A program made the position numbers and the translations under genes. From Paracoccaceae bacterium (GTDB lineage Bacteria > Pseudomonadota > Alphaproteobacteria > Rhodobacterales > Rhodobacteraceae), in contig JABSSB010000125.1 in the NCBI GenBank assembly GCA_013214715.1, positions 1-37,987 on the forward strand: a stretch of DNA of 37,987 nt, read 5' to 3'. Of the stretch, positions 27,834 through 37,019 are shown in pieces. The number at the start of each line of letters is the position of its first letter. Position 1 is the first letter of the stretch. The notes below the pieces were generated by a model. The model did not search any database. It was not told where the DNA came from and was given only the letters and a program-made list of their open reading frames with translations.

Positions 27834-28784
27834 ATGAGCAAGCGCTTTGCCTCTCAAGGCGATATGGCGGACAAGCAGATCAGTTTTTCTCAGATCGGGC
27901 CGGGGCTTTATGCCTTTACCGCCGAAGGGGACCCGAATACCGGCGTGATCATCGGCGATGACAGCGTGATGATCATCGACGCGCAGGCGACGCCGCGGCT
28001 GGCCTCCAAAGTGATCGAATGCGTGCGGTCCGTCACCGAAAAGCCAATCAGCCATGTGGTGCTGACCCATTATCACGCAGTGCGGGTGCTGGGCGCGTCG
28101 GCCTATGGGGCGGGTCAGGTGATCATGTCGGAAAAGGCCCGCGCCATGGTGGCCGAGCGAGGCCAGGAAGACTGGGACAGCGAGTTTCAGCGCTTCCCGC
28201 GCCTGTTTCAGGGGCATGAGAGCATCCCAGGCCTGACCTGGCCCACAACCACGTTCCACGGGCGAATGTCGGTCTATCTAGGCCAGCGCCGGGTCGATCT
28301 GATGCAGCTGGGCCGGGCGCATACAGCGGGCGATGCGGTGGCATATGTGCCGGATGCCAATGTGATGTTCACCGGCGATATCGTCGAATATCACTCCGCC
28401 TGTTATTGCGGCGACGGGCATTTCCATGACTGGCCCAAAACGCTTGAGGCGATCCGCCGCTTTGACTTGGACGCGGTTGCACCGGGGCGCGGCGATGCGC
28501 TGGTGGGGGCCGATATGGTCAATGCCGCGCTGGACAGCACGGCGGATTTCGTGACCTCAACCTACCGTCCGGCGGCGCGGGTAGCGCTGCGCGGCGGCAC
28601 GCTGAAAGAGGCCTGGGACGCCGTCCGCGCCGCCTGCGATCCGAAATTCAGCGATTATGCGATCTATGAACACTGCCTGCCTTTCAACGTCGCGCGTGCC
28701 TATGACGAGGCGCTGGATATCGATACGCCCCGCATCTGGACCGCCGAACGAGACATGAAAATGTGGGAGGCGTTGCAGGGCTGA
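27834..28784 (+). CDS. MBL-fold (metallo-beta-lactamase-like) protein with atypical metal site
   Basis: GVIIGDDSVMIIDAQATPRLA; LTHYHAVRVLGA in place of HxHxDH; GRAHTAGDAVAYVPDANVMFTGDIV; APGRGDALVG in place of PGHG. Confidence 0.85.
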   Translation: MSKRFASQGDMADKQISFSQIGPGLYAFTAEGDPNTGVIIGDDSVMIIDAQATPRLASKVIECVRSVTEKPISHVVLTHYHAVRVLGASAYGAGQVIMSEKARAMVAERGQEDWDSEFQRFPRLFQGHESIPGLTWPTTTFHGRMSVYLGQRRVDLMQLGRAHTAGDAVAYVPDANVMFTGDIVEYHSACYCGDGHFHDWPKTLEAIRRFDLDAVAPGRGDALVGADMVNAALDSTADFVTSTYRPAARVALRGGTLKEAWDAVRAACDPKFSDYAIYEHCLPFNVARAYDEALDIDTPRIWTAERDMKMWEALQG

Positions 28785-28815
28785 ACGCACCAGCGGCAAC
28801 AGGGGGAGGACGCCG

Positions 28816-30441
28816 ATGGCCTATGACTACAAACGCCAACCCTATGTGACCCCGCCGGGGATCACAGCATCCGAGCCGCGCCATCCCGTGGCGATCATCG
28901 GGGCGGGGCCGGTGGGTTTGGCCATGGCCATTGATCTGGCCTTGCACGGCGTGGCTTGCGTGGTGCTGGATGACAATGATGTGGTGTCGATCGGATCGCG
29001 GGGCCTGTGCTGGGCCAAGCGCACGCTGGAGATTTACGACCGGCTGGGGGTTGGTCAACGCATCACCGACAAGGGTGTGACATGGCAGGTCGGGCGGCAG
29101 TTTCACGGGGAGGCCGAGCTTTTCAATTTCGACCTCCTGCCCGAGCCGGGGCATAAGATGCCGGCCTTTGTGAACCTTCAGCAATATTACGTCGAAGATT
29201 ATCTGATCGACCGCGCGCGGGATTTTCCCGACCTGATTGACCTGCGCTTCAAGAACACAGTCACGGGCCACCAAGATCAGGGCGATCATGTGCGCCTGAG
29301 GATCGACACGCCAGACGGACCCTATGAGATCGACGCGCACTATCTGCTGGCCTGCGACGGGGCGAAATCACCAACGCGGGCGCGGATGGGGCTGGGCTTT
29401 GACGGGCAAAGCTTTGAGGAACAATTCCTCATTGCCGATATCGAAATGCATGCCAGCCCCTTTGGCGATACGGACGTACCCGAACGTTGGTTCTGGTTCG
29501 ATCCAGCCTTTCATCCCGGCAAATCGGCGCTGCTGCATATGCAGCCCGACAATATCTATCGCATCGACCTGCAACTGGCCGCCGGGGCCGATCCCAAAGC
29601 CGAGGCACAGCCCGACCGCGTGATGCCACGCATCAAGGCGATGCTGGGCGACAAGGACTTCCGACTGGATTGGGTCAGCGTCTACAGCTTCCGTTGTGCG
29701 CGGCTAGAGCGGTTCGTACATGACCGGGTGATCTTTGTCGGCGATAGCGCGCATGTGGTCAGCCCCTTTGGCGCGCGCGGTGGTAATGGCGGCATTCAGG
29801 ATGTCGACAATCTGGGTTGGAAACTGGCCGCCATTCTGAACGGCGATGCGCCGATGGCGCTGCTGGAGAGCTATGATTCCGAACGCGGGCACGCGGCGGA
29901 TGAAAACATCCTCAATTCCGCCCGCGCGACGAATTTCATGACGCCGAAAAGCCCGGCAGAGGCTGAATTTAGGGCCGAAACCCTGCGCCTTGCGCGCTGC
30001 GAACACTTTGCGCGGAAACTGCTGAATTCGGGAAGGCTGTCTCTGCCTGCCTCTTACGCCGGGATGGCATTGCAAACGCCGTCAGATGCGCCAGTGCCAC
30101 CGGGCGCGGCCTGCCCGGATGCGCCGTTGAAGGACGGTGATAATAACCCCGTCTGGCTCATCGACCTACTGCGTGGCTTCACGCTGCTGGGGCTTGGCAA
30201 TGTCAGCCTGCCCACAGTTGAAGGGATCACCCGCATCGGTATTGATCAAACAGGCGATTACCCTTGTTTCGCCGATCCCGACGGGCTGGCCAGCGCCCGT
30301 TATGGCTGCGACCGCGCCTATCTGATCCGCCCGGACGGGCATGTCTGCGCCAGCTTCACCGCGCCGACGCGGGCCGGGATCGCGGCCGCGCGGGATCGCG
30401 CGCTGGGTCAGCACATCACCGAAAGCGAGAGCGCGGCATGA
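28816..30441 (+). CDS. FAD-dependent aromatic monooxygenase (MhpA-like)
   Basis: VAIIGAGPVGLAMAIDLALHGVACVVLDDND; RVIFVGDSAHVVSPFGARGGNGGIQDVDNLGWKLAAIL. Confidence 0.9.
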   Translation: MAYDYKRQPYVTPPGITASEPRHPVAIIGAGPVGLAMAIDLALHGVACVVLDDNDVVSIGSRGLCWAKRTLEIYDRLGVGQRITDKGVTWQVGRQFHGEAELFNFDLLPEPGHKMPAFVNLQQYYVEDYLIDRARDFPDLIDLRFKNTVTGHQDQGDHVRLRIDTPDGPYEIDAHYLLACDGAKSPTRARMGLGFDGQSFEEQFLIADIEMHASPFGDTDVPERWFWFDPAFHPGKSALLHMQPDNIYRIDLQLAAGADPKAEAQPDRVMPRIKAMLGDKDFRLDWVSVYSFRCARLERFVHDRVIFVGDSAHVVSPFGARGGNGGIQDVDNLGWKLAAILNGDAPMALLESYDSERGHAADENILNSARATNFMTPKSPAEAEFRAETLRLARCEHFARKLLNSGRLSLPASYAGMALQTPSDAPVPPGAACPDAPLKDGDNNPVWLIDLLRGFTLLGLGNVSLPTVEGITRIGIDQTGDYPCFADPDGLASARYGCDRAYLIRPDGHVCASFTAPTRAGIAAARDRALGQHITESESAA

Positions 30442-30632
30442 CGCAGGATAATCTCAGCCCCGACCAGGACCGATTTTACGCAGCGCTCATGGCCGCGCAT
30501 GAGGGGTTGTCAGATGACGAAAGCCGGGCGTTGAATGCCCGGCTTGTGCTGATGATGGCCAATCAGATTGGCGATGTGCCCCTGCTTGAGGCCCTGCTGC
30601 AACAGGCGCGCCAGATGACCGACGCGCCCTGA
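30438..30632 (+). CDS. DUF2783 domain-containing protein
   Basis: MTQDNLSPDQDRFYAALMAAHEGLSDDESRALNARLVLMMANQIGDVPLLEALLQQAR; ATGA overlap with the upstream monooxygenase. Confidence 0.85.
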   Translation: MTQDNLSPDQDRFYAALMAAHEGLSDDESRALNARLVLMMANQIGDVPLLEALLQQARQMTDAP

Positions 30633-30778
30633 GGTTTACTTGGCCTCATTCATCGTCAGGCGTTCAACTGCGCATAGCGGCGATGCAATGACAAAGGATC
30701 GCAGATTTCCCATGCATGGCTGCCTTTGCCGCGATCAGGGAGTCTCGCTGAGCAGGCGCAGTTCTCGCTTGCGCTGTG

Positions 30779-31350
30779 TCAGGCCCGGATATCCGCTTCG
30801 ACGCCTTTGGCCATGCTCGGATGCGCGCGGATCTGAAACTCCGGCACGGTTGCGGCCTTGCGATGCGCCATGAAATCGCGCGCCAGCGTGACCACGATGC
30901 TCGACAGCGCAAGGATCGCCACCAGATTGGTCACCGCCATGATCCCGATCGCAAGAGCCGCGATATTGAACACCACGGCCACGGCCTGCACCGCGCCCCA
31001 TAGCAAGATCACCATGACCGCGCCGCGCAATACGGCCCACCGGCGCGCGCTGCCAAGACCCAGATAGATCATCCCGCTTTCTGCATAGGGATAGGAGGCA
31101 ATGATCGTTGTGAAAGCAAAGAGCAGGATCACAATGGCAATGAAACACAGGCCGAAATCCCCTCTTTGTCCGCGGCATCAGCCCCCAAGGTGCAGCGCAG
31201 CATCTCTTTGAACCCGGTGATCTGCAAGAAACCCAGCCGCAGCGTAAAATAAAGACCTGCACCCAGCAGGCCATAGATCAGCACATATTCCGACAGAATT
31301 TGATGGAACAGAGCGATCAGATACACGGCTGCCATTCCCAGGAGTGATGA
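30779..31350 (-). pseudogene. Sodium:alanine (AGCS) symporter with large internal deletion
   Basis: N-terminal part ILSEYVLIYGLLGAGLYFTLRLGFLQITGFKEMLRCTLGADAADKEGIS is followed, with a frame change, by the C-terminal part FGLCFIAIVILLFAFTTIIASYPYAESGMIYLGLGSARRWAVLRGAVMVILLWGAVQAVAVVFNIAALAIGIMAVTNLVAILALSSIV; the central transmembrane core is missing. Confidence 0.8.
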
Positions 31351-31443
31351 GGTGCAACCTATGGTCCCCCGGCCGGATCGGGAGGGATGGGTAGCGGCTA
31401 TGCCCTGGCCCCAACCGATCCCCCAACCGCCTTGTCTGCATAT

Positions 31444-31477
31444 AAAAAACACCCGCCCCTGATACCAGGGACAGGTG
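31444..31477 (-). terminator. Rho-independent terminator of rpmI-rplT
   Basis: Minus strand: CACCTGTCCCTG-GTAT-CAGGGGCGGGTG (12-bp stem allowing G-U) followed by TTTTTT. Confidence 0.9.
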
Positions 31478-31505
31478 CAAATTCTGGTGCTGTGACGCGA
31501 TCAGG

Positions 31506-31871
31506 TCAGGCGGCGAGAGCGGCCTGCGCTTTGGCCACGATGGCACCGAAGGCTTCGGGCTCATGCACGGCGAGATCGGCCAAGACCTTGCGGTCCACTT
31601 CGATCCCGGCCAGGGTCAGGCCGTTGATGAAACGCGAATAGGTCAGCGCTTCGTCATGGCTGCGCACGGCGGCGTTGATCCGCTGGATCCACAGCGCGCG
31701 GAAATTCCGCTTGCGGTTCTTGCGGTCGCGGGTTGCGTACTGGTTGGCCTTGTCAACGGCCTGGCGGGCAACCTTGAACGTGTTCTTGCGGCGGCCATAG
31801 TAACCCTTGGCGGCCTTGATCACCTTCTTGTGGCGGGCGTGGGTGGTGGTTCCACCTTTTACTCGGGACAT
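31506..31871 (-). CDS. rplT: 50S ribosomal protein L20
   Basis: [70 protein letters not shown]. Confidence 0.99.
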   Translation of the reverse strand: MSRVKGGTTTHARHKKVIKAAKGYYGRRKNTFKVARQAVDKANQYATRDRKNRKRNFRALWIQRINAAVRSHDEALTYSRFINGLTLAGIEVDRKVLADLAVHEPEAFGAIVAKAQAALAA

Positions 31872-31888
31872 ATCTCAGAGCCTCCTGA

Positions 31889-32089
31889 TCAGCGGTCGTA
31901 GGGCATGTAGCCCTTGACGATACGTGCGTCGGGGGCGCTCAGCGTGGTCGTGCCGCGGGCGTTGCGGATGAATTTCTTGTGGCGTTTGATCATGCCGTGG
32001 CGCTTGCCGGCCTGGGCCGAGATCACTTTGCCAGTGGCGCTGACCTTGAAGCGCTTCTTGGCGCTCGACTTGGTCTTCATCTTGGGCAT
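31889..32089 (-). CDS. rpmI: 50S ribosomal protein L35
   Basis: [51 protein letters not shown]. Confidence 0.99.
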   Translation of the reverse strand: MPKMKTKSSAKKRFKVSATGKVISAQAGKRHGMIKRHKKFIRNARGTTTLSAPDARIVKGYMPYDR

Positions 32090-32209
32090 TTCCGTCTCCT
32101 TTAGTCGGACAGGTGTTAACGCGACTCGGCATGCCTCTATTGGCCGGTCGCGCGCATGAGGCGGCGCTTTACGCCAGCGGGGTCAGCTTGGCAAGGGGCT
32201 TTTCGCAGA

Positions 32210-33232
32210 TCAGGTGACGCTGGCCGCCCAAAGGACCAGCGGTGCGCGTTTCCCGGCGGCCTCATAGGGCGGCAGGCTGCGCAGATCCGCGCGCAGGGGA
32301 TCGGGCAGCGCCTGCGCCGCCGCATCTGACAGGACGATGGCCTCATCCATCTTGCCCGCGGCCGTTTCGATCCGTGCGGCGGTGTTCATCGTGTCCCCCA
32401 ACAGGGCGATTTCCTTTTTCCAATCGCCAATGACCCCAGCGGCCAGAACACCCCGGTGAATCGCCACGCGCAGGCGCGGGCTATGGAAATAGGCTTTTTG
32501 ATAGGCCCGGTCGCGCCGCGCCAGCGCGTGATGCATCCGCCGCGCACAGTCCAGAGCCCGAACCGCTTCATCTCCATGCCGATGGGGCCATGTCACAAAG
32601 ACCGCATCCCCGACATAGCGATGCACGGCGCCGCCAGTGCGGTCAATCGCCGGAGAGAGTTCCTGCGCCACATCCGCCAGAAAGCTGTGAAAGCGCAATT
32701 CCCCCAAAGCCTCGCCCAATTCGGTTGACCCGGCGATATCGGCGACAAGGACAACGCGTTCTTCCAGCCGGGGACGATGATAGCGCCCGGACAACAGCGA
32801 TTGCGCCGCTTCGATCCCCAGCAGCCTGAGCGTCTCTGTCAGAAAGGCAAACCCGCCCGCCACGGTGATCGACATCGCAAACACCCAGGCAAAATTGGGT
32901 TCGTCCCAGGGGCGCGGCACATCCATCACCAAACCCGGCAGGCTCAGCCCCAGCAGGATCGCCGCACTGTAAAGCAGGGCGCGCAGCAGAACGATCACAA
33001 GGGGCGGAAAGCGTCGCGCCAGACGCAGCGAGGGGTTGGACAGGATCAGAACCTCGCTGCCGGAACAACCCAGCCCGATCACCACGCCCTGCGCCGCGCC
33101 CATCACAAGGACCAAAGCCGTCAATGGCCCATCGGTCACCGACGCCGCGATGATCATCCCGACGATGGAGGAGGTCGCCATCACAAGGCCGATGAATTCC
33201 AGCCGTGTGCGCAGTTGAGATTTGCTTAGCAT
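32210..33232 (-). CDS. Membrane-anchored adenylate/guanylate cyclase domain protein
   Basis: Hydrophobic N-terminal segments then a class III cyclase domain: VVLVADIAGSTELGEALGELRFHSFL...GGAVHRYVGDAVFVTWP...KKEIALLGDTMNTAARIE. Start taken at MLSKSQLRTRLEF. Confidence 0.88.
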   Translation of the reverse strand: MLSKSQLRTRLEFIGLVMATSSIVGMIIAASVTDGPLTALVLVMGAAQGVVIGLGCSGSEVLILSNPSLRLARRFPPLVIVLLRALLYSAAILLGLSLPGLVMDVPRPWDEPNFAWVFAMSITVAGGFAFLTETLRLLGIEAAQSLLSGRYHRPRLEERVVLVADIAGSTELGEALGELRFHSFLADVAQELSPAIDRTGGAVHRYVGDAVFVTWPHRHGDEAVRALDCARRMHHALARRDRAYQKAYFHSPRLRVAIHRGVLAAGVIGDWKKEIALLGDTMNTAARIETAAGKMDEAIVLSDAAAQALPDPLRADLRSLPPYEAAGKRAPLVLWAASVT

Positions 33233-33272
33233 CGGATACTCGGGGCAGCTACGCCCCAGCCATAGCAACCTG

Positions 33273-33866
33273 TCAGCGGCTCAACAACAGGCGCAGGCCC
33301 GATCCGCCCAGCACCAGCGCTGCCACCCGGTCGAGCCAGAGCTTGGCCGCCATAGAGCGACGCGAGACGGCCGCGCTGCCCATGGCCAAAGCCAAAGTAG
33401 AATAGAACAGCAGTTCGACGACAAAATGATTGGCCACCACCAGCAGGCTTTGTGTCAGCGTCATCTCGGGCGGAAAGATCACCACCAGCACGGCGGCGGC
33501 AAAAAGCACCGATTTCGGGTTGAGCAGGTTCACTGCGACGCCCTGCCGAAACGCATGTTGGGCGGGCTGTGGCTCGGTGGTGACCGGCGCGCGCGCTGCG
33601 CCACATGCCGATGGCAACATACATCAGATAGGCTGCGCCAAGCGTTTTCACGAGCGTATAGGCCCAGGGAAAAAGGACAAACACCGCCTTGAGCCCCAAC
33701 AGCGCGTCCAGAGCGCCGCGACCAGCCCCAGCCCCGCGCCCACGGCGATGCCCGCGCGCCGCCCGGCGCCCAGCGTTGTCTTGATCGCCATCAGCAAGGC
33801 CGGACCAGGGCTGGCAATGGCGGCGAGCAAGGCGATGTTGAAGGCGACGAGGTGGGTCAGGGCCAT
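33273..33866 (-). pseudogene. LysE family translocator with two frameshifts
   Basis: MALTHLVAFNIALLAAIASPGPALLMAIKTTLGAGRRAGIAVGAGLGLVAALW / LDALLGLKAVFVLFPWAYTLVKTLGAAYLMYVAIGMWR / ARAPVTTEPQPAQHAFRQGVAVNLLNPKSVLFAAAVLVVIFPPEM...KLWLDRVAALVLGGSGLRLLLSR lie in three frame segments. Confidence 0.8.
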
Positions 33867-33978
33867 CAGGCAGCTCCGGCTTTGAGTGCGGTGATGGGGC
33901 CAGGGCCGCCGCCGCGCTGTCAATCACGCGGCGGGGCATTTTGGATTTGGGGCACAGCACTGCCGTTTTGGCAGGCGC

Positions 33979-35424
33979 TTATTCCGGATCGGTCTTGACG
34001 ATCCGCCGCTCATCGCAGGGGGCGACGCGCAGGATGTTGGTCGTGCCGGGGATGTTGAAGGGCACGCCTGCGGTCACCACGATCTGATCCTCTTCCGTCG
34101 CAAAGCCGCCCGCCCGCGCGGCGCGGGCCGCGTTGATCACGGCCATTTTGAACCGGTCCAACTTACCGGTCCGCACCGTCGTGCAGCCCCAGACCAAGGC
34201 CAGTGCCCGCGCGGTATTCAGCTCGGACGTGATTGCGATGATCGGCACATTGGGCCGTTCGCGCGCGGTCAGCAGAGCGGTGGTGCCCGATTGGCTGTAG
34301 CAGCAGATCGCCTTGATATCCGTGGTTTCGGCAATCTCGCGCGCCGCGGCCACGATCGCATCGGCCACAGAGGCGCCCGTGGTCTGGCGCGAGGCCGCGA
34401 TGATCTGGCGATAGGTTGGATCGGTTTCGATTTCAGCCGCAACGCGGTCCATCATGCTCACGGCTTCTGTAGGGTAACTGCCTGCGGCGGATTCGGCGCT
34501 GAGCATGACCGCATCGGCGCCTTCATAGATCGCGCCGGCCACGTCAGAGACTTCGGCGCGGGTGGGCACCGGGCTTTCGATCATGCTTTCCATCATCTGG
34601 GTCGCCACGATCACAGGTTTGGCCGCGCGACGTGTCTTGCGCACCAGCTGTTTCTGGATCGGGGGCACGGCTTGCACCGGCAGTTCCACCCCCAGATCGC
34701 CCCGCGCGACCATGATCCCGTCGGAGGCGGCAAGAATCTGGTCAAACCGCTCTACCGCCGCAGGTTTTTCGATTTTTGACAGGATGAAGGCACGGTCGCG
34801 GGCCAATGCGCGCGCCTCTTCGACATCTTCGGGACGCTGGACAAAGGACAGCGCCAGCCAATCGACGCCAAGGTCGCAGACAAATTCCAGATCGGCGCGG
34901 TCCTTTTCCGACAACGCGGCCAAGGGCAGCAGCACGTCCGGCACGTTCACACCTTTGCGGTTCGAAATCGTGCCGCCCGTCACCACGATACAATTCGCGA
35001 AATCCGGGCCGCACTCTTCGACGCGCAAGCGGATCTTGCCGTCATTCACCAGCAGGGTCGATCCCGGCTCGAGCGCCTGAAAGATTTCGGGATGGGGCAA
35101 ATTCACGCGGGTGGCGGTGCCCGCGGCCTCGTCCAGATCAAGGCGGAAGCCCGCGCCTTCAATCAGGTCTTCGGCGTCATTGGCAAAGACACCGACGCGC
35201 AGCTTTGGCCCCTGAAGGTCGGCCAGAATGGCGATGGGGCTATTATATTCTTCTTCGACCTGACGGATGATGCGGTGGCGTTCGGCGATCTCGTCATGCG
35301 AGCCATGGCTCATGTTCAGGCGGAACACGTCGGCCCCGGCCTCATGCAGGTCGCGGATCATTTCATAGGTGCTGGAAGCCGGGCCCAGTGTGGCCACTAT
35401 CTTAACCTTGCGGTCGCGTTTCAT
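33979..35424 (-). CDS. pyk: Pyruvate kinase
   Basis: MKRDRKVKIVATLGPASSTYEMIRDLHEAGADVFRLNMSHGSHDE; SDGIMVARGDLGVELPVQAVPPIQKQLVRKTRRAAKPVIVATQMMESMI; start set at MKRDRK. Confidence 0.98.
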   Translation of the reverse strand: MKRDRKVKIVATLGPASSTYEMIRDLHEAGADVFRLNMSHGSHDEIAERHRIIRQVEEEYNSPIAILADLQGPKLRVGVFANDAEDLIEGAGFRLDLDEAAGTATRVNLPHPEIFQALEPGSTLLVNDGKIRLRVEECGPDFANCIVVTGGTISNRKGVNVPDVLLPLAALSEKDRADLEFVCDLGVDWLALSFVQRPEDVEEARALARDRAFILSKIEKPAAVERFDQILAASDGIMVARGDLGVELPVQAVPPIQKQLVRKTRRAAKPVIVATQMMESMIESPVPTRAEVSDVAGAIYEGADAVMLSAESAAGSYPTEAVSMMDRVAAEIETDPTYRQIIAASRQTTGASVADAIVAAAREIAETTDIKAICCYSQSGTTALLTARERPNVPIIAITSELNTARALALVWGCTTVRTGKLDRFKMAVINAARAARAGGFATEEDQIVVTAGVPFNIPGTTNILRVAPCDERRIVKTDPE

Positions 35425-35456
35425 CGTCTCTCTCTCCGCTTCGTCCTTAGCGGCCC

Positions 35457-35472
35457 ATGTTACCGCAAACAT
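35457..35472. promoter_or_regulatory. Palindromic operator candidate upstream of pyk
   Basis: ATGTTACCGCAAACAT (arms ATGTT/AACAT, central CG), 33 bp upstream of the pyk start and in the pyk / amidohydrolase divergent region. Confidence 0.5.
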
Positions 35473-35547
35473 CGTTGTCGTCCTTATGGCGCAATTCCCA
35501 TTGGCGGGCAACTGTCCTATGGGATGGAAAACAGACATGACAAGACG

Positions 35548-36300
35548 ATGAAATATACTCCGATCCTGATCGATGGCGCCGAACGTAGCGGGCGCTTTGT
35601 GGTAAGCTGCGACCATGCCTCCAATGTGGTGCCGCCCAGTGTAGGTGGGGGCGATCTTGGCCTGCCGCCCGAGGATATGGCGCGCCATATCGCCTGGGAT
35701 CCGGGGGCGTGGGGTGTGTCAAAACATCTTGCAAAGCTGCTGGAGGCGCCGGCGATCGGGAGCAATTTCTCGCGGCTTGTGATCGACCCGAACCGAGGAG
35801 AGGATGATCCGACCCTGATCATGCAGATCTATGACGGGTCGATTATTCCGGGCAATCGCCATGTCGATGCTGCCGAACGCACACGGCGGCTGGAGGCATT
35901 TTACCGCCCCTATGATTGCGCGCTCGCCGAAAAGATCACGCCCGGCAAGGCGTTGGTGGCGGTGCATTCCTTCACACCACAGCTGCGCGGACGCCCGCCC
36001 CGTCCGTGGGAAATCGGCGTGCTTTACCCGACCGATGACCGCTTTGCCCGTCCCTTCATCGCGCGTCTTGAGGCCAAAGGCGATCTGACCGTGGGGGATA
36101 ATGAACCCTATATCGGCTATCTGCCCGGAGATGCAGTCGACCGCCACGCAACGGCGCAGGGTCTGCCCAATGTCCTGATCGAGCTGCGCAATGATCTGAT
36201 CGCCAGTGAAGCGCAGCAAAGAGCATGGGCCGAAAGACTGGCGCCTTTGTTGCGCGGGGCGCTGGAGGATTTCGACCAAGATCCGGCGCATATGTCTTAA
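35548..36300 (+). CDS. N-formylglutamate amidohydrolase family protein
   Basis: GRFVVSCDHASNVVPP; ARHIAWDPGAWGVSKHLAKLLEAPAIGSNFSRLVIDPNR; VAVHSFTPQL; VLIELRNDLI. Confidence 0.93.
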   Translation: MKYTPILIDGAERSGRFVVSCDHASNVVPPSVGGGDLGLPPEDMARHIAWDPGAWGVSKHLAKLLEAPAIGSNFSRLVIDPNRGEDDPTLIMQIYDGSIIPGNRHVDAAERTRRLEAFYRPYDCALAEKITPGKALVAVHSFTPQLRGRPPRPWEIGVLYPTDDRFARPFIARLEAKGDLTVGDNEPYIGYLPGDAVDRHATAQGLPNVLIELRNDLIASEAQQRAWAERLAPLLRGALEDFDQDPAHMS

Positions 36301-36368
36301 AATCGAGGCGACGGCACCCCATATTTAAGCTAGGAAGGGAGCCGAAGTAAAAGGAAAGGGGTCACGAT

Positions 36369-36611
36369 ATGACTCTCGATATGCTTGTTTCTGTTTTTGG
36401 CTGGATGACCCTGATCAATGGCGGCTTGCTGCTTCTGGCGACGCTGGCGCTGTATGCGATGCGACCGAAGATCATTCCGATCCATCAAAGCGTTGCCGAT
36501 CTTGATGCATCCGCGTTGAACCGCGCTTATTTCAGCTATCTCTCGCAGTTCAAGCTGCTGTGGATCTTCCTGAACTTCGCGCCGTGGCTGGCGCTGGTCA
36601 TTGTGACGTGA
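36369..36611 (+). CDS. DUF6868 family small membrane protein
   Basis: MTLDMLVSVFGWMTLINGGLLLLATLALYAMRPKIIPIHQSVADLDASALNRAYFSYLSQFKLLWIFLNFAPWLALVIV; two hydrophobic segments. Confidence 0.75.
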   Translation: MTLDMLVSVFGWMTLINGGLLLLATLALYAMRPKIIPIHQSVADLDASALNRAYFSYLSQFKLLWIFLNFAPWLALVIVT

Positions 36612-36692
36612 TCGGCTTGCATCCCGGCACCGGGCGGGGTTTTCTTCCGCCCGAACGCGGCTAGCTTCAGACGCGACAGACCGGAGGCATTC

Positions 36693-37019
36693 ATGACATC
36701 CCAGATCGACCCGCAGACCGAGATTGAACTTCAGGCCGCGGCCTTTCGTCGATTGCAAAAGCACCTGATGGAAGACCGCACCGATGTGCAGAATATCGAC
36801 ATGATGAACCTGGCTGGGTTCTGCCGGAACTGCCTGAGCCGCTGGTATCAGGAAGCAGCCGCCGAGAAAGGGATCGAGATCGGCAAGGACGCCGCGCGCG
36901 AGCATTTCTATGGCATGACGATGGACGCGTGGAAGGCAACCTATCAGACCGAGGTCAGCGCCGAACAGCAGGCCGAATTCAAGACCTCTTTTGCCGAGAA
37001 TGTTGGCAAAGAGGGCTAG
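36693..37019 (+). CDS. DUF1244 domain-containing protein
   Basis: AAFRRLQKHLMEDRTDVQNIDMMNLAGFCRNCLSRWYQEAAAEKGIEIGKDAAREHFYGMTMDAWKATYQTEVSAEQ. Confidence 0.92.
   Translation: MTSQIDPQTEIELQAAAFRRLQKHLMEDRTDVQNIDMMNLAGFCRNCLSRWYQEAAAEKGIEIGKDAAREHFYGMTMDAWKATYQTEVSAEQQAEFKTSFAENVGKEG

Noticed and set aside
35092-35547. N-terminal extension of the N-formylglutamate amidohydrolase ORF
   Set aside because: The extension overlaps the start of pyruvate kinase on the other strand; the family begins at the ATG at 35548.
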